A stretch of DNA of 64,000 nucleotides, from NCBI GenBank assembly GCA_010909165.1, contig MU008170.1:1612001-1676000 (forward strand). Reading direction: 5' to 3'. The position numbers were made by a program, and so were the translations under genes. Below, piece by piece: positions 43,571-55,252 of this stretch. This DNA is from Anthoceros angustus. Taxonomy: Eukaryota > Streptophyta > Anthocerotopsida > Anthocerotales > Anthocerotaceae. Each line of letters opens with the position of its first letter. Position 1 is the stretch's first letter. The notes under the pieces are model-generated. The model searched no databases. It saw only the letters and a list, made by a program, of their open reading frames with translations, and had not been told where the DNA came from.

Positions 43571-45692
43571 TTCTGGCACAATGACCTTCCCAGTGTGAGC
43601 CATCACGCAATCAAATTCCTAGTGTGAGTCCGAAGGCGTTAGAGTATTTGACAATGGATCTATGAAGGAACCAAATATCTCTTCCTGTGCGTTTGAAGGC
43701 GCTACAGTATTATCCTATAAGTTGAAAAGCACTAGAATATTTTTCTGTGAGTTTGAAGGCGCTAGAGTATTATCATGTAAGTTGGAAGGTACTAGAGTAT
43801 TTTCGTGTGAGTTTGAAGGTGCTAGCCTATTAACCTGTGAGTTGGAAGGCACTACAATATTGGTCCTGCGAGTTTGAAGGCGCTAAAATACTTTCTTGTG
43901 AGCTTGAAGGCGCTAGAGTACTTTCTTGTGGGTTCAGAGCTGCTAGAGTACTTGATAATGGATGGATGGATGACCGGATTTCTTCATCAGGTTCATGCTA
44001 GAGGTGTCCGGTCAGAAGTCCGGACCCACAGGAAAGACCGAACTTGGAGGTCCGGACTCGAGAGGAGAGGCGGGCCCAGAGGTCCGAGACTCGGGAGGTG
44101 AGGACCGACAGAGGTCCAACCTCAATGCTAATGGCGGACTTGGTCGAGGCGAGCTCGACCCAGATAAAAGGACCTCGACGGACTGGCGCTAGGGATCCAC
44201 CAAGGCACGAGGGACGGCAAGGAGGAGGATTTAATAGTAACAAACGCGTTGTCGTCCACCTCGAGTGGCCTGTGACCGGGTTAGAGGAAGGGCCTCCTGC
44301 GGGACTCGGGGTCAAGAATAATTCGATTGCGCTCCTCGCGCCAATCATCATTCATCGGCAAGTGGTTGCTCATAAGCAAGTGTAGCTACTGATGTCAATA
44401 TTGGCGATAACAAATCGGACACACTCACTAAGGGACATCCCAAGGTACTCCACGAGAAGCATGTAAGGAGTATAGGAGGCTGAGCAAGGAAGCTTATGTG
44501 GGTGATGGAGCTGAGCTCCCTCAAGCTTGAGGGGGCACATACCACGACATCTTGATCACCATGCACTCTTCATCGACTCTCCTCACCGTCATCCGTAGGT
44601 AGGCAAGGTTGGAGTTTGCAATTTTGAACCTTTCTAGACTTACACCTTGCCGTGCATCCTGCAAAGCCGACCGCAAGGCGCTCTTGCGTGTTGAACACGT
44701 TTGAATCATGCTGGGTACTCACTTGCTCGAGACTTTCGATTTTCTAGCTCATATATGAGATTAGGTGACTGGCAACCTAGAGAAGCTACCAGATGGTGGA
44801 GAGGACGCTCGAGAACGGTTGGAGACAAGCATGCCTGATGGACGTCATGGCGAGCGTAGAACGAAGAACTTCGGATCAGCAGCGAGGGGGAGTGTTGTGG
44901 AGATAGGGGGTCTTGACGCTGGCAGACCGAAGTTAAGTTTAGGGCACGTTTCGCGAAACTCGGACGTAAAACAATGTTTAAGTAGCAGTTGATATAGTTG
45001 AGTAAAATTTCGGCATTATCAACTGCCTCATGACAGTTACAACTCACTTGACCGTGTATATATACCCATTTTGCCTTTCAACAAAATATTCCTCTTTCGC
45101 TCAAGCGGATTCTTTACTATTTCTCCGTATCCCCTCATTTTTTTTTTTTTTCTCCCTTCCCATTTTTCCGTTTTTCCCCTTCTCCTCATCTTCCATATTT
45201 ATATTATTTTCTCATTTTATCTTTTTTTACCAATATCTTTTCTAAATAACTCTCTCTTTCCTTCCCTTCTCTCTCCCAGTCCTCATGCCCTTTTCCCTCT
45301 CCCAATGTGCCGATCTACACTCCCTCGGCGAGTTATGTTGCACCAATTCGTTCGACCAAGTTTCTGGCACAATGACCTTCCCAGTGTGAGCCATCACGCA
45401 ATCAAATTCCTAGTGTGAGTCCGAAGGCGTTAGAGTATTTGACAATGGATCTATGAAGGAACCAAATATCTCTTCCTGTGCGTTTGAAGGCGCTTAGAGT
45501 TATCCTATAAGTTGAAGCACTAGAATATTTTTCTATGAGTTTGAAGGCGCTTAGAGTATTATCATGTAAGTTGGAAGGTACTAGAGTATTTTCGTGTGAG
45601 TTTGAAGGCTAGCCTATTAGAGTTGGAAGGCACTACAATATTGGTCCTGAGTTTGAAGGCGCTAAAATACTTTCTTGTGAGCTTGAAGGCGC

Positions 45693-46956
45693 TTAGAGTA
45701 CTTTCTGTGGAGTACTTGATAATGGATGGATGGATGACCCAGATGTCTCTTCCTTCTGTGAGGTTGCAGGTGCTAGAGTAGTTAACAATGGATGGATGGA
45801 TGAATCAAGGATTTCTTCCTGCGTGGTTCTGAGAGTTAGAGCGGTACTTCTTAGCCGGCTATGCAGGTGACTCCAACTGGAACATGAAGCGAGCTCAACC
45901 AAATAATCTGAGGGATGATTGAGCTCCTTAGTATCATACAGCCCCATTATGATTGCCTTGCGGTCATATGCTTTTCCAGCTTCCTCTTTTTTATCCCAAC
46001 AATTGTAGGTTTTGCCGCTAGAACGGCGTGTCACCTCAACCTCAACAACTTGCTGGACCGTACCTATTCGGCCCTGACTACTGTAAAAAACGAAAGCCTC
46101 ATATGTGGTCTCCCTAAGAGCATCTTCCGGCACATCTATAGTTGTTTCATCTCTTCTTCTCCTGATATATACACCATGTGGAAGGTCTCCGCACACATGA
46201 CGGGAGAAGAATTTGCGCTTTTGTTGAACTTCCATCCTCACAAACCCTATTACTTCCCGCCAATCTACAATGGCCACCCAATCCGGTCGTTGCAGGCACT
46301 GTAGATATGTCTCTAAGGATGCAGGATCTTTGAAGTTGAGCTTCACTTGTGTTCGACGCTTGAAGCCACATAAAAACAGCTTGATTTGCACCAGGTCCCA
46401 GAATCTGGCTGCATCTATGTCTTTTTCGAACTGCCCCAAATGAACCTGGTGGACCTTCTTCAGTGGGCCGTGAGTCGGCGTGGCGTGCCATCGGATACAT
46501 TATACGACTTGTGAATAGAATGCCAATGCACTCCGTGATACCTGTGTTACCTCCTCCATCACCATGGTTACGTCTTCACTCGACCTCCTCCATCACCATG
46601 CTGTTAAAGGCGTCTTCACTCCCGGTATTCGCTATTTTGTTGCGCCTTAGGGATGGTGGTGCTTCACCACGATCGTCATCATCCTTTCTAGATCGACCAT
46701 GGTGGGAGGCATGGTTGAGGTCTTTCTTGACTTCCATGATCAAATCCACCACGTCTACCAGCTTCAACGTATACTTAGAAATCAGTCCGGAAGGGTCTTT
46801 AGTTTGGAAGTTCCAAGGTAAGGAAGGAGTGTCACCACCCTCATCCTCATGCTTCCTTGCGTCTTCAATGTAGAAACCAATGTGGGCATCCGATTCTAGG
46901 AATCTGTCCACCCACGTGTAAGGTACAACGCTAATGGGAGCATCATCATTAGCCAT
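45693..46956 (-). pseudogene. AP2-like protein, frame-broken inverted copy
   Basis: Starts with the same MANDDAPISVVPYTWVDRFL as the intact copy (ATG at 46956). It loses frame between about 46580 and 46440, then continues as GQFEKDIDAARFWDLVQIK to AYDRKAIIMGLYDTKELNHP. The C-terminal 33-bp repeats are shortened. The two inferred proteins are very close outside the break. Confidence 0.78.
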
Positions 46957-47099
46957 AAGAGAATAGAAAGGACTAAAGGTAAATAAGAATAAAGAAAGAA
47001 CCCAAAGGAATATGGATAGGTAACTCTCTGACATCAAACTAATGATAACCTCGAAGAGAGCGATGAGAAAACTAAACATACTAATGAAATTCAAAAGAA

Positions 47100-47560
47100 T
47101 GGATGATAATGATATTCTTTATCAAACATCAAGATTGGATATATGATGTTTGAATATAGTGGGGCTCACATACATATATAGCCCAAATAGGAAAAATGGG
47201 TTTCATGCACTATGTCCCATAATATTCTTTATCATACAATAAGATTCGATATATCATGTTTGAATATATATGGTGGGGCTCACATACATATATAGCCCAA
47301 AATAGAAAAAATGAGTTCGGTGCACCATGTCATATATTTCGATGAGTTCGAGATTTGATTTATTAGTAGATTATTGATTAAGTTTTTTAAAAAGTAAAGG
47401 GTTACTCTACAATATTTTAATATTTAGTACATTATTTTAAAATTAAATTTCTAGCATCTAAATTAAAATAATAATTATATAAATATAAGTTTATATCTGC
47501 ATACTATTTTATTGTATGAAAATAATAATTATTCTATAAATGTCAGCTTATGATGAAGCC
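47100..47560. other. A+T-rich flank of the right AP2-like repeat
   Basis: Mirror of 5730-6310, with two inverted copies of the GGGCTATATATGTATGTGAG phrase. No gene. Confidence 0.65.
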
Positions 47561-47769
47561 ATCGTATAGGGAAGGTAAGGGAAGATGGAGAGTGCTTGAG
47601 CACCATTAATGGCGTTCTCCACGTGCCTGCAACGACAAGAACTTGCTATCTGCGTGCAAGCTAGCAACTAATTAAACACGACCTTACAATCACTTTCGAA
47701 GGTAATCATTGCACCATCTGGCACTCAAGGGACCCCTCTCGTACGCTCTCCGAGTGCAGTTCATGCACA

Positions 47770-47960
47770 ATTCTGCCGACAGCTCCTTCATCCATCAGGA
47801 CACTACGTCGACAAGCTGCTAGAGAGATTCAAGCTAGGCGATGCCAAGCCCGTCTCCACTTCTATTGCTTCCGGCGAGAAGGTATCCGCCGAGGACTGCC
47901 CCCCAACTCCAGAAGAAGCTCAAGAGATGTCCCAGGTGCCCTACAACAAGGCCGTGTTCG
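47770..47960 (+). mobile_element. Copia reverse-transcriptase fragment
   Basis: One open stretch reads HYVDKLLERFKLGDAKPVST and TPEEAQEMSQVPYNKAV, the end of a copia RT domain. It stops abruptly at about 47960 beside the valyl-tRNA synthetase exons. No LTRs are visible. Confidence 0.75.
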
Positions 47961-48094
47961 GCCTTAAGGGTACAATCACAGAAAACGAGTCGACCATCTC
48001 TGCAGTGCAACACTGTAATGCACAAGACGGGAAAGCATACGCACAGCAGATGGACATGAAAGTTGGCACTGATTTAGAGGTGACAAACACTGAC

Positions 48095-49340
48095 CTGTAG
48101 ATCAGGACCTCGTCATAAAGACGTACAAATGCTTCAGTTACAGCTTTGGACGACTTGGCATCCATTGTAACACACTGCAGCATGGGCTCGCGTATCACTC
48201 TTCAAAACTACTAGCTAGCAATGACATCCATGACGAGATTGTGTAGAAGAGAATTACTTCTCTGGACCAGTCAGGCGAGGCCCCCACTCACGGTTGCTGT
48301 CTTGACATGGTACCACCGTATTGATCCTTCCATTCCCAAACCTGCCACAAACCATACTTCAGGATACATTCACTCGTTCAGGCTACGGGGTATCGCAGTT
48401 TGACAGGTGTATACCTTCGCCTGGAAGTTTTCCCGACCGATATCCTGCCTTGTCAAATTTCTTTCCCTCACGATCTTCTTCTCCACAACTACCTGCAGTA
48501 GTCAAGGTTGCAGATGGTTGGACAGTGACCTGGATTTGACATCCCTTGAAACCTTAAAACCCTGGACACCACACCTCACTGGTGGAACCAGCAGTGGCAG
48601 AGGGAAGGCGAATGTTGATACCTGAGTGGCAATGCCAGCATGGTCCATGCCTGGAACTCAAAATGTATTGTGAGCTCTCATTCTGTGCCATCTGACAACG
48701 GAATCCTAAGAGAGCAGAAAAGAAGGTGGTGAACCAATGACCTCTCAGCTGCTTCTGTTATCAAACCGGAAGGCATCATCTCTTACCTGGATGGCCGCAG
48801 TTCACTCATACCCAATGTGCAGGGTACTACCTGCAGTAGCAACCATGCTTAGCTGAGACACAAACGTGCTTCCCCAGCCTACTAAGCCGAAGTGAAGAAG
48901 ATGCTTACAATCACAAACGGCGGCTTGGTACTGGTGTTGTCGGCCACAAAGAAATCCGATTCCTCCCACCACTCGTACCAACTGCATCAACATCCGAGGC
49001 ATGAAAAACAGCAAAAACCAAGCATCTACAGTTTGCATCACCACCAGAGCTGCATGCCAGGGCTGACCTCCTCTCCACAGCGTAAATGAGAGCCGCCAGC
49101 TGCCTCTTCTGGCCAGCCGGCGTGGGAGGATCAGCCACCAGCTGCAGGCCGCTTGGCTGTGGACTCTTCCTTCTTCCCCGGCCCATCGGGCGTGGGAGGA
49201 TCAGCCACCTCTTCCTCCACAGCTGCAAGCGGCTTGGTCTTCTTCTTCTTCCCTGGCCCATCCGGTGCGGCCATGGCAGCTTTTACTGATTCTGCCTTCT
49301 GCGCAGCTTTTTGCTTCTTCAATTCCTTCTCCCCGGCCTG
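48095..49340 (-). pseudogene. Valyl-tRNA synthetase, 5' half (disrupted)
   Basis: On the minus strand, plant ValRS exons appear in order: a Lys/Ala-rich N-terminal extension (KKQKAAQKAESVKAAMA, 49.1-49.34 kb), SWYEWWEESDFFVADNTSTK (about 48.95 kb), the HIGH region as STLHIG followed by a stop, RWHRMRAHNTF, a stop where Trp is expected and VPGMDHAGIATQ (about 48.65-48.7 kb), VVVEKKIVRERNLTRQDIGR, VWEWKDQYGGT and TMDAKSSKAVTEAFVRLYDE (about 48.1-48.18 kb). The PPPNVTG segment is missing. Splice-like GT-AG borders persist. A short tandem duplication of about 60 bp in the N-terminal region shifts the frame. The series ends where copia sequence begins, and the 3' exons resume at 25.87 kb. Confidence 0.8.
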
Positions 49341-49344
49341 TAGA

Positions 49345-50279
49345 CAATGTTGAGATCAGACAGGGAGACAAATTCCTGCCTCACACAACACACAAAGGCG
49401 GCTCTGCGACAAGCCAACAGCAGCAGGCTGTCAACATCATGTCTTCATTTCCTTAGCAAGGAGGACTTCGATGTATATTTTATTATATTTATAAATAAAT
49501 AAAAATTTAAATTTATCAAAAAAACATACGTAATAATTATGGAGTGAGGATACCTCTCTCGTATTACACATAGGGTTTTTTGGGCAGTGGGTGTCCAGTG
49601 CTCTGCAAAGGGCAATTGCAAGGACTATCTTAGGAACGGACATAGGAGCGAAATGGGTCACCCAACCTCACTAGAACCTACCAAAAAACGCCAGGAAGAA
49701 ATCCCCGACCACAATAAGACCTAGTAAAAAAGACGGGGATGAAACCGGAGCTATTGTTTACGTGCAATTATTGCATTCCTTTGTGCCAAGGATTTCTCGA
49801 GGTTTATCAAGGCTTGTGTTAAATATAAAGCATACTACATCCACAAGAACAGGGTAGGTCTCTCGTGTGGTGGCTTTCTTCCGGCAATGAGTATCCATTG
49901 CTCTCCAATTTTCAGGACAAACTTCAAATGCGGGGAATGTAGCATCTTTTGCTCTGGTGGTTAGTTGGCCCTTCCCTATTCCATACTATGACATCTTGGG
50001 AGTGGTAGGTAGTTTTAGAGTAGACATTTGGGGCCTCATTGGCTGGGCCTCTAGAGATTGTTCCCTATCGCTCTTGTGTAGAGGGACTTTCCATTTCTGG
50101 ATATTTATAAAGTCTCCACGTTTAGTTTTATTTTTATTAACTCTTGCGGGCCTTGGCTGCTTGTCTATATATGTAGATCTGTTGTATGCTTGTATAATCA
50201 AAGAGAAGAATTGGCCTAGACTGAAAGTGGTCGATTTCGGGAAGAACCGCAAATTTTGAGATCGCCTCGAGAATTGGTG
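49345..50279. other. Intergenic region
   Basis: A+T-rich near 49460-49530. No supported gene or repeat. The last part is the probable promoter and leader of the helicase gene. Confidence 0.45.
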
Positions 50280-51665
50280 ATGGGAGAAAACATGGGCGTT
50301 CGGGTCGTTGAAGAGGAAGAGGAGGCCGGGGGTGGCAAGGAGGAAGGTCCGGCAGGGGGGAAGAAGGAAGTGGCGAGTTTTGCCGACATTGGGGTTTGCG
50401 ATCAGCTGGTGGAGGCGTGCGAGAAGCTGGGATGGAAGGCGCCCACTCCCATCCAAGTGGATTCCATCCCTCAGGCTTTGGCCGGAAGGGATTTGATAGG
50501 GTTGGCTCAGACGGGGTCCGGGAAGACGGCAGCCTTCGCGCTGCCCATTCTGCAGGCGCTGCTGGAGAAGCCGCAGCCTTTGTTTGCGTGCGTGCTGTCG
50601 CCTACCAGGGAGCTGGCCATTCAGATTGCGGAGCAGTTCGAGGCGCTCGGGGTGGCCATAGGGCTAAAGTGCGCCGTGGTGGTGGGGGGGATTGACATGA
50701 TGGCGCAGGCCATCGCGCTGGCCAAGCGGCCGCATGTCGTGGTTGGGACGCCGGGGAGGCTGGTGGACCATCTCACCAACACCAAGGGTTTCAGTCTGCG
50801 GACTATTAAGTATTTGGTGCTGGATGAGGCTGACAGGTTGCTGAATCTGGACTTCGAGAAGGAGATTGATGAGATTTTGAAGGTGGTGCCCCGGGAGAGG
50901 AACACTTTCCTCTTCTCCGCCACCATGACCTCTAAGGTGGCTAAGCTGCAAAGGGCTTGCTTGAGGAACCCGGTGAAGGTGGAGGTGTCCACTAAGTACT
51001 CCACGGTGGACACGTTGAAGCAGGAGTATCTCCTGGTGCCTGCCAAACAGAAGGACGCGTTTCTTGTTTATATCCTGAACGAGATGGCGGGGAATACCAT
51101 TATGGTGTTCACTAGGACGTGCGAGGCTACTAGGAAGCTGGCTTTGATGCTGCGGAATTTAGGGTTGGAGGCTATCCCTATTAGCGGGCAGATGAGCCAG
51201 CCTAAGAGGTTAGGTGCCTTGGATAAGTTTAAGGCAGGGGAGCGGAACATCTTGATATGCACCGATGTTGCTAGCAGGGGTCTGGACATTTCGTCTGTCG
51301 ATGCTGTGGTGAATTATGACATCCCTACCAACTCCAAGGACTATGTTCATCGAGTGGGAAGAACAGCACGTGCAGGAAGGGCGGGCCGGGCTATATCTCT
51401 GGTCACTCAGTATGATGTGGAGCTCTATCTTCGGATAGAGAAGCTTATAAAGAAGAAACTCCCCAAGTACCCGGCAGAGCAGGATGAGGCTTTGATGCTC
51501 ATGGAGCGTGTGAGTGAAGCTCAGAGAATAGCAACAAATATGATGAGGGAAAAGGATTCTCACAAAAAGCCCAGGAAAAGAGGACGTGACGGCGACGATG
51601 ATAATCACGACTACTCTGCCCGCAAGAAAGGAGGGAAGCCCGGATCAAAGATCGGGAAAAGGTGA
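50280..51665 (+). CDS. DEAD-box RNA helicase, DDX47/Rrp3 type
   Basis: Intronless, 461 residues from ATG at 50280 ([13 protein letters not shown]). It carries all helicase motifs: the Q motif (PTPIQ), [23 protein letters not shown] within [18 protein letters not shown], the motif IV region [16 protein letters not shown] and [15 protein letters not shown]. The [13 protein letters not shown] stretch and the lysine-rich tail ([13 protein letters not shown] to SKIGKR) fit the DDX47/Rrp3 group (Arabidopsis RH10). In yeast and animals this group acts in 18S rRNA processing in the nucleolus. The tail and 3' UTR are duplicated in tandem immediately downstream. Confidence 0.93.
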   Translation: MGENMGVRVVEEEEEAGGGKEEGPAGGKKEVASFADIGVCDQLVEACEKLGWKAPTPIQVDSIPQALAGRDLIGLAQTGSGKTAAFALPILQALLEKPQPLFACVLSPTRELAIQIAEQFEALGVAIGLKCAVVVGGIDMMAQAIALAKRPHVVVGTPGRLVDHLTNTKGFSLRTIKYLVLDEADRLLNLDFEKEIDEILKVVPRERNTFLFSATMTSKVAKLQRACLRNPVKVEVSTKYSTVDTLKQEYLLVPAKQKDAFLVYILNEMAGNTIMVFTRTCEATRKLALMLRNLGLEAIPISGQMSQPKRLGALDKFKAGERNILICTDVASRGLDISSVDAVVNYDIPTNSKDYVHRVGRTARAGRAGRAISLVTQYDVELYLRIEKLIKKKLPKYPAEQDEALMLMERVSEAQRIATNMMREKDSHKKPRKRGRDGDDDNHDYSARKKGGKPGSKIGKR

Positions 51666-52478
51666 TTGCATGTTTCTGCATTCTTAATTTTGGAGTTCCT
51701 TGATTCGATGAGTTGTAGATATTGCGGCGGCCTCTCCTCTCCTCTCCCATCCTCACAGTTTCCAAACCAGCCAGCCTTTGGAGCCCAGGCCGTAGGAACA
51801 CTGAGTTGTCAATTGTACTTAGGGCATTTCGATGCCTTCAGTTTTTTTTTTTGGTGGACCATTGAACGAATGCTCCCTTTTTATGAATATTTTCAATCCA
51901 AATAGGAGACCTGCTCTCTGTTCACAGCAACGCTGTCTTCGCAGTGACTACACTGCAGGCAGCGCGCTCCTCCACTCTTCTTCATGAAGTCCATTGTGAA
52001 AGGCTAGCCTCAGACGGAATACTGTGAAGTCCAGTCTTACTGTTCGGCTTCTGGGAAGCCGGATCAAAGATCAGGGAAAGGTGATTGCATGTTTCTGCAT
52101 TCTTAATTTTGGAGTTCCTTGATTCGATGAGTTGTAGATATTGCGGCGGCCTCTCTCCTCTCCCATCCTCACAGTTTCCAAACCAGCCAGCCTTTGGAGC
52201 CCAGGCCGTAGGAACACTGAGTTGTCAATTGTACTTAGGGCATTTCGATGCCTTCAGTTTTTTTTTTTGGTGGACCATTGAACGAATGCTCCCTTTTTAT
52301 GAATATTTTCAATCCAAATAGGAGACCTGCTCTCTGTTCACAGCAACGCTGTCTTCGCAGTGACTACACTGCAGGCAGCGCGCTCCTCCACTCTTCTTCA
52401 TGAAGTCCATTGTGAAAGGCTAGCCTCAGACGGAATACTGTGAAGTCCAGTCTTACTGTTCGGCTTCTGGGAAGCCGA
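51638..52478 (+). repeat. Tandem duplication of about 420 bp covering the helicase 3' end
   Basis: The stretch from GGAAGCCCGGATCAAAGATC (last codons, stop and 3' UTR) to CTTCTGGGAAGCCG is repeated at about 52056-52478 with very few differences (for example CTCTCCTCTC losing two bases). The junction falls at a shared GGGAAGCC. Confidence 0.88.
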
Positions 52479-52658
52479 TTCGTCGGCCTTCCTCTCTGCA
52501 GCTCGAAGGTTCGGGTACACTGACTTAACACTTCACAAAGCAAAAGAACTTTCAAAGCACTTCACGCAGTGTTTTACGAGGGCCAACAATATTAAACTGA
52601 ATCCAGAGGCAAATGGAAGCAGAGCAAGTCTACATGTACAGATGCGCATCCTAAACTG

Positions 52659-54256
52659 CTAGCTTCGACCCTGATTGAGTCGTTTGCAGATGGCAATCAC
52701 CTCCTCCACTGGAGCCCAATCACCAAAAGTCCTCTCTACAAACTGATAAGCAACTCCGCCCTTGCCAGCTCTAACGACGTAGAGACCACCCTTGATGGTA
52801 CCCTCACCCTTTAAGTTGTATTCGATGCCAGGCGTAGCGGCAGCGCGCTTGAAATTCTTCTTAGCTAAGGGGTTGAGCACGAAGCCAACGATGAGGCTGT
52901 CCTTGAGCAGCTTGCCACCACCCAGCGCCTTGAACAGCTCTCTGTCAGGGTCGGCGACAACCTGTCCGCCCCAGTATCTAGGCCAGAATGCCTTCACCTG
53001 GACAAAACACTTCTGCTTCAGAAACTACTGGACTTCCTCAAGTTCGATCACGCAGGGATGTGTCATCATCGAACAGAAGTGGGGGGTGAAGATCAGAACC
53101 TCAGGGTCAATATACTCGTTTAGAACAGCTACGAGCTGAACATTCAATGCATCGAAAATAGGCTTGTTGGAGTAAAGTTGGTGAGCCTCTGCTCGACACA
53201 TAACGCACCTGCGCAACATCCGGGGCCGATCGCACAATAAGCAAGGCTGAGGGGCTAGCTCGATGCATTGTTAGCAACAGGGAGACTGAGCTGCCATCCG
53301 GATTGAAACCAGAATGATTGCAAAATGGTGCAGGAAGGATTCACTCACCCGGGCCTTCGCAGGCAATACAGTATGGTTGTTTTGTCTTTCCACAGATCTG
53401 CCACCCTGGATTTCGGAGGAGGTTGAAGAGAGCCGTTTTGCTTCCAAGGATCCAGCCCAGTCTTATGATCCGGCAACAGCTTGATCACTTGTGCCTGCTC
53501 CAGAACAGCCAAAGGAGTGACATCCTCAACCACCGGGGGCGGCTTGATCAACCCACAGGCCCTCGAGGGGGCGGGAATGGAGGCAACAATACCCTTGAAC
53601 TCTGCAGGTTCTTCTGTACGTTGAGAAGCCGCATAATCGGCTGGAGAATGCTCTGCGGCGATTTCCCTCGGTTCCTCGTACGTCGGCTGAGGAGCCTCTG
53701 CCTTCTCCTTCTTCGGCAGGTCCTTGGGCAAGACGATACCACACGCCGCGCCCCTGTCTGTGAACCTGGCTACATGCCCCCGCTTCATCCCGTACTCAGC
53801 CACCAGAGCAGCTGGAGATACGTTGAGCAGCTCGGGGAGCGACTTTCCCGACGCCTCCAACTTCTCTGCGTACTCTATCAGCGCCCGGTTGTGAAGATAC
53901 GAGCGGATGTCCAGAGAATCCTGCCATTCCAACGCCGCAACATCCACAAAACAGTGAATCGCAATACCCACCCAACACCTCTCTGGCTGTGATCCGCGAT
54001 CCATCCTGTTCGCAAGGTGCCAAATCGAGTACAGAACAAACCAAGCAGCCAGGAATCTCTCAACAACACTGCCAGAGATGGAGCACAGGAACGTGAAACG
54101 CACCCTCTGCTCCTGCGTGAGCTGCAACGCATCCATGTCGGAGGAATTCATGACCTTGATCGTGGGAACGTCGTCCCATCCTTCCGCCACCAGCTTATCC
54201 AGGATCGGGAACAGAGGCCCGTTCCCGACGAACTCATCCAAGGCAAAGGACGCCAT
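52659..54256 (-). CDS. PRXL2/AhpC-TSA-like thioredoxin-fold protein with plant N-terminal extension
   Basis: Four exons: 54104-54256, 53349-53920, 53100-53208 and 52659-52997, with GT-AG introns of 183, 140 and 102 bp, giving 390 residues. The N-terminal ~100 residues (FALDEFVGNGPLFPILDKL, EGWDDVPTIKVMNSSDMDAL, then LDIRSYLHNRALIEYAEKLE) match the SAM-like helical extension of a plant PRXL2 subgroup. A Pro/Glu-rich linker follows. The thioredoxin-fold domain starts LWKDKTTILYCLRRPGCVMC, with the CxxC redox pair, and ends FWPRYWGGQVVADPDRELFK, ALGGGKLLKDS, IKGGLYVVRAG and ERTFGDWAP. The family is related to peroxiredoxins; its plant role is not established. Taking the first intron as coding would insert an unrelated 60-residue stretch. 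Confidence 0.88.
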
Positions 54257-55252
54257 AGCCGGGCGGCAGGCAGCTGAATCCCCGCGGGCTGGTACAGACT
54301 ACAAACCCGCTGGCTCCAAAGCTGGAGCGCACAAAATGGTAAGCCGCCGCAAGGTTTGTAAGGTGTTGCTGGAGAAGGTAGCATCCTGCAGATGATACCT
54401 GTGCCGGTTGCCAGCTGCAAGAGGCAGCCGTTTCCCATTTCCTTTTGCCGATGACCAAGCGTGCGCTGTCATCCGGGACAGACCATGTCAAAGATAAACC
54501 AGCCCGCCTGAAACCCGCCGCGACAGGCTCACAACAGTCCCGGTTCACACGGACGGCTCCAGTCCGACTACTTAATTCGTCCTTCGAGGAGATGCTACTA
54601 CCCCTTCCCCCTGTGCCCGCCGGTGTCGTGACCTGTGTTGTGTGGATGCCAGATCTTGCGAGAAGGTGTAAGAAGGAACAGATCTGCATCACAGGGAGCA
54701 GACCTGCTTCGTAAGGAGCAGATCTGCATCTGCTCGGTGTGTGCAAAGGAACAGAAAGAAGGTACGTAGACCGACATCCAGCACTCCTAGCATGCAAACG
54801 AAAGAAACCGACCTGCAGCGAAAGAAACCGACTGGAACGCGAGACTGTGGAAAGAGCTCGAACAAAAATTCCAATGAACGGAGGGAATACAGAATAGCTG
54901 CTTAAACAGCAGGGAGGCAGCGCCCTAGCTACCAGATCTGACCTTCCTGAGCATGGGAAAGAAATAATGCTGCCGTCACCGATTATGTGACTAATTTAGC
55001 CCGGCCATGAGAGAGCCACATCCTGCCTACCAGATCTGAGTTTCCTACGCATGCTGAATTCTGTAACGTCGGGCTCACCAGGCTCTGTGATCACTACCTC
55101 TTCTTCAGCCTGCAAAGGGGAAGGAAGCAGCAACAAGGTCAGAGAAAGGGATCACATGCAAGCGAAGAAACAAACAATCAACCAAACCGCAAATCGCTTG
55201 AAGGAAGGCTCGGGGAGAGGAAGATCACCTACCGTGAGCCGCAGCTGGCGCA
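54257..55252. other. Intergenic region
   Basis: Several short frames with no motif. TACCAGATCTGA occurs at about 54930 and 55027, and AGCAGATCTGC-like sequence recurs near 54680-54730, a possible minor repeat. Otherwise I see nothing. Confidence 0.4.

Larger units (their letters stand above)
41810..45735 (+). repeat. Direct duplication of about 2 kb (41810-43975 and 43996-45735)
   Basis: Both copies run from GATGCTAGAGG-like sequence through the EVRTP repeats, a copia RNase H tail, a pyrimidine tract and a 33-bp minisatellite to GATAATGGATGGATGGATGA. The second copy carries scars at CAG and CTG (CATCTGGCAA to CATCGGCAA, CTCAGGCGCC to CTCGCGCC) and shorter homopolymers. Confidence 0.88.
45070..47602 (-). 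repeat. Right copy of the AP2-like-gene-bearing repeat (inverted)
   Basis: Reverse complement of 5680-8370. The outer edge near 47545-47602 matches the left edge near 5680-5730, including the GTCAGCTTATGATGAAGCCAT block. It contains the broken AP2-like copy and the A+T-rich flank. Confidence 0.78.

Noticed and set aside
5680-47602. A single 42-kb transposon with terminal inverted repeats
   Set aside because: The interval includes at least six ordinary host genes, and no target-site duplication was seen at the outer ends; two related insertions or a segmental duplication is simpler.
25870-48095. ValRS as a functional gene with a 22-kb intron
   Set aside because: Stops in the HIGH region, frame changes in the 3' half and the missing editing-domain exons argue for a dead gene.
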